A stretch of 64,000 nt of DNA, from contig NZ_CP014231.1 of the NCBI RefSeq assembly GCF_001553645.1, positions 1,116,001-1,180,000 on the forward strand. The letters run 5' to 3'. The stretch is from Leptotrichia sp. oral taxon 847. GTDB lineage: Bacteria; Fusobacteriota; Fusobacteriia; Fusobacteriales; Leptotrichiaceae. The position numbers and the translations under genes are program-made. Below are positions 62,956 to 64,000 of the stretch, in pieces (positions within the stretch are counted from its first letter, which is position 1; every line of letters starts with the position of its first letter). The notes below the pieces were generated by a model, which saw nothing but the letters and a program-made list of their open reading frames with translations, was not told the DNA's origin and made no database searches.

Positions 62956-62992
62956 AAGAGGTAGACAATCCAGTCTATCTCTTTATTTTTTT
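62956..62992 (+). terminator. Terminator after the first decayed gene
   Basis: AAGAGGTAGAC (62956-62966) pairs with GTCTATCTCTT (62973-62983) with one mismatch, followed by ATTTTTTT. Confidence 0.8.
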
Positions 62993-63014
62993 ATAGGAGG
63001 AAGTTACAGAAATA

Positions 63015-63216
63015 ATGTCTATAAATAAACATCCAGTTTTTAAAAAAGGAAATGTACTGGAAAAGGCAGACTTAGACTTACTTAGAGACGATCCTTTAGA
63101 AATATTGAGTTTACTTTATTCTGATAAAAAAAATGAAATAATAAAGGGTTTTTGATTTGTTATCAAATCAAGAAGAAAAAACAGTTACTGTAACAAAAGG
63201 AGATATAAATGTATAA
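63015..63216 (+). pseudogene. Frameshifted small gene
   Basis: After AGGAGG the ATG at 63015 starts MSINKHPVFKKGNVLEKADL and goes on with DLLRDDPLEILSLLYSDKKN up to EIIKGF and TGA (63153-63155). At that place there are five T; with four, the frame continues DLLSNQEEKTVTVTKGDINV to TAA at 63214-63216, overlapping the next start. The protein would be about 67 residues, or the N-terminus of something longer. It reminds me of the N-terminal part of phage tail or baseplate-type proteins, which I cannot confirm. Confidence 0.6.
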
Positions 63217-63409
63217 AAAAATAGTAATTTCAATTTTAATATTTATCTTTTTGATAATGAGCTGTGGAAATTCGAAATTAAATGATGAAGAGAAAAAAAT
63301 AGTAAATAAAGCAAAAACTGAAGTCAAGGAATTGAAAAAAAATCCTTCAAAAGAGAAAGCGCAAGAACTGTTTAAAAAAGGTGGAATACAAAATGAGAAA
63401 AAAAACTAG
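63209..63409 (+). CDS. 66-residue small lipoprotein
   Basis: This protein has an intact lipoprotein signal, MYKKIVISILIFIFLIMSCGN, with lipidated Cys19 (MSC lipobox), followed by a short charged helix rich in lysine and glutamate (KIVNKAKTEVKELKKN). Its start overlaps the end of the preceding broken frame by 8 bp and AAAGGAGA is upstream. Such tiny lysine-rich lipoproteins occur in phage lysis and toxin loci as well as in ordinary envelopes. Role unknown; it may survive only because the locus broke recently. Confidence 0.7.
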   Translation: MYKKIVISILIFIFLIMSCGNSKLNDEEKKIVNKAKTEVKELKKNPSKEKAQELFKKGGIQNEKKN

Positions 63410-63513
63410 AAAGTATATTGATTCTAATATGTCCGAGATGTCAGTTAAAATATTCAAAAGAACAATTTTTAGAAGAAGTTAATCATGAATTAGGAGGAGC
63501 GTGGGACAAATGA
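63393..63513 (+). pseudogene. Small C-x2-C protein, frameshifted at an A run
   Basis: ATG at 63393 is followed by eight A (63398-63405). In the present frame the product is a basic 30-residue peptide with no sense. With one A fewer it reads MRKKLESILILICPRCQLKY and goes on with SKEQFLEEVNHELGGAWDK, ending in TGA at 63511-63513, which overlaps the ATG of the next gene as ATGA. A CPRC pair and this coupling argue that the second frame is the original gene. It would be a 39-residue zinc-binding-like protein. Confidence 0.55.
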
Positions 63514-64000
63514 AACAATGTACAAATAATGAAGAATTATTAGAGAATATCAATGAAGAAATATTAAAACATCAAATGGATTATGAAAAAAATGAAATAG
63601 AAAAAATAAAAAAAGTTTTTGAGGAAATTATAAATGTAAAAACAGAAAATGCAAATTCTATTGGTGATAAATTTATATCTCTTGTAGGAAGTGATCATAT
63701 GGCTGTTTATTATTTAAAAAGTATATGGATTATAGAATTATTAATTAAAATTCTAGAAAATTCAAAAGGGAATAAAACTAGAACTATATTTTGTGTTGCT
63801 GTTTTAGGGGATTTATATTATTTTGGACTTGATGATTTAGATGAGCTAAGCATTGAAGAATACGAAATTGAAGAAAAAAAAATAAAACAAAAACTATCTT
63901 TATATACAGGAAAAATTGGTAAGGAATTAATTAAAAAATGTGAGGATAAAGAAGAGACTTTGGATTTAAAATTAAAAAGAAAAGAGAATCAAAATCAATT
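63510..64000 (+). CDS. Unknown protein, 3' end beyond window
   Basis: An open frame runs from ATG 63510-63512 to the window edge without a stop: at least 163 codons. GGAGGAG lies 11-17 bases upstream. The product is acidic, helical and cytoplasmic, with no signal peptide; segments include HQMDYEKNEIEKIKKVFEE (about 22-40), SLVGSDHMAVYYLKSIWIIE (about 60-79) and DLYYFGLDDLDELSIEEYE (about 105-123). I do not recognise it. In a locus with broken small genes and a lipoprotein, an immunity-type role is one guess without motif support. Confidence 0.75.
   Translation, partial: MKQCTNNEELLENINEEILKHQMDYEKNEIEKIKKVFEEIINVKTENANSIGDKFISLVGSDHMAVYYLKSIWIIELLIKILENSKGNKTRTIFCVAVLGDLYYFGLDDLDELSIEEYEIEEKKIKQKLSLYTGKIGKELIKKCEDKEETLDLKLKRKENQNQ

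Overview
The window looks like a chromosomal segment of a low-GC, LPS-bearing anaerobe of the Fusobacteriota, most probably a Leptotrichia or close Leptotrichiaceae relative. The basis is the 16S sequence as I remember that group, the very AT-rich genome, ADP-heptose/Kdo-type LPS genes beside Firmicutes-like genes, a large SRP RNA with an Alu domain, and the gene families present. I could not run a search, so the genus is an inference.

Layout. 1-3041: an rRNA operon on the minus strand (5' part of 23S, a short tRNA-less spacer, complete 16S, perfect promoter). 3200-8191: a minus-strand metal-handling cluster, in which four small HMA_2-like proteins without CxxC surround a P1B-type ATPase with an unusual SCG membrane motif; gpmA lies at its end. 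8577-26702: mixed accessory and housekeeping genes (CstA, Sel1/TPR proteins, a self-inhibited Fic enzyme, an ABC-F ATPase, SemiSWEET, AAA/DUF4143 ATPase, META, DUF937, several lipoproteins, a PhnD-like binding protein, RqcP, FUSC). 26832-27845: gapA. 27950-38454: a compact dcw cell-wall/division operon (murF-mraY-murD-ftsW-murG-murC-murB-ftsQ-ftsZ, no ftsA between ftsQ and ftsZ). 38653-42697: HRDC protein and pheST. 42846-47092: RNA-rich stretch with ffs (SRP RNA), a GNAT-CDF fusion, ssrA (tmRNA), rpsF-ssb-rpsR and two CAT-anticodon tRNAs. 47213-52565: heptosyltransferase, tsaD, a frameshifted MATE gene, pth and two CPDC thioredoxin-like proteins. 53382-61664: mnmG, LPS kinase-like, TPR, DciA-like, recF (frameshifted at an A run), S4 protein and dnaA, with dense DnaA-box clusters on both sides of dnaA (bipartite oriC). 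62485-64000: a decayed accessory locus with broken small genes and a last gene that runs off the window.

The most notable unexplained structure is a dispersed non-coding element of 462 and 481 bp (44496-44957 and 52651-53131). Both copies have imperfect 24-bp terminal inverted repeats and each is flanked by a different perfect 10-bp direct repeat, so they look like recently moved MITEs. Internal arms change together between copies and keep their pairing, and three decayed partial copies lie at about 8275, 20921 and 24073. Both intact copies sit directly upstream of a promoter (ssrA and a thioredoxin-like gene). Other points of interest are a recF gene broken exactly at an in-phase A AAA AAG heptamer, the HMA_2/SCG-ATPase cluster, the GNAT-CDF fusion with a manganese-type site, a 24-bp perfect palindrome over a promoter, and a candidate 90-nt small RNA.
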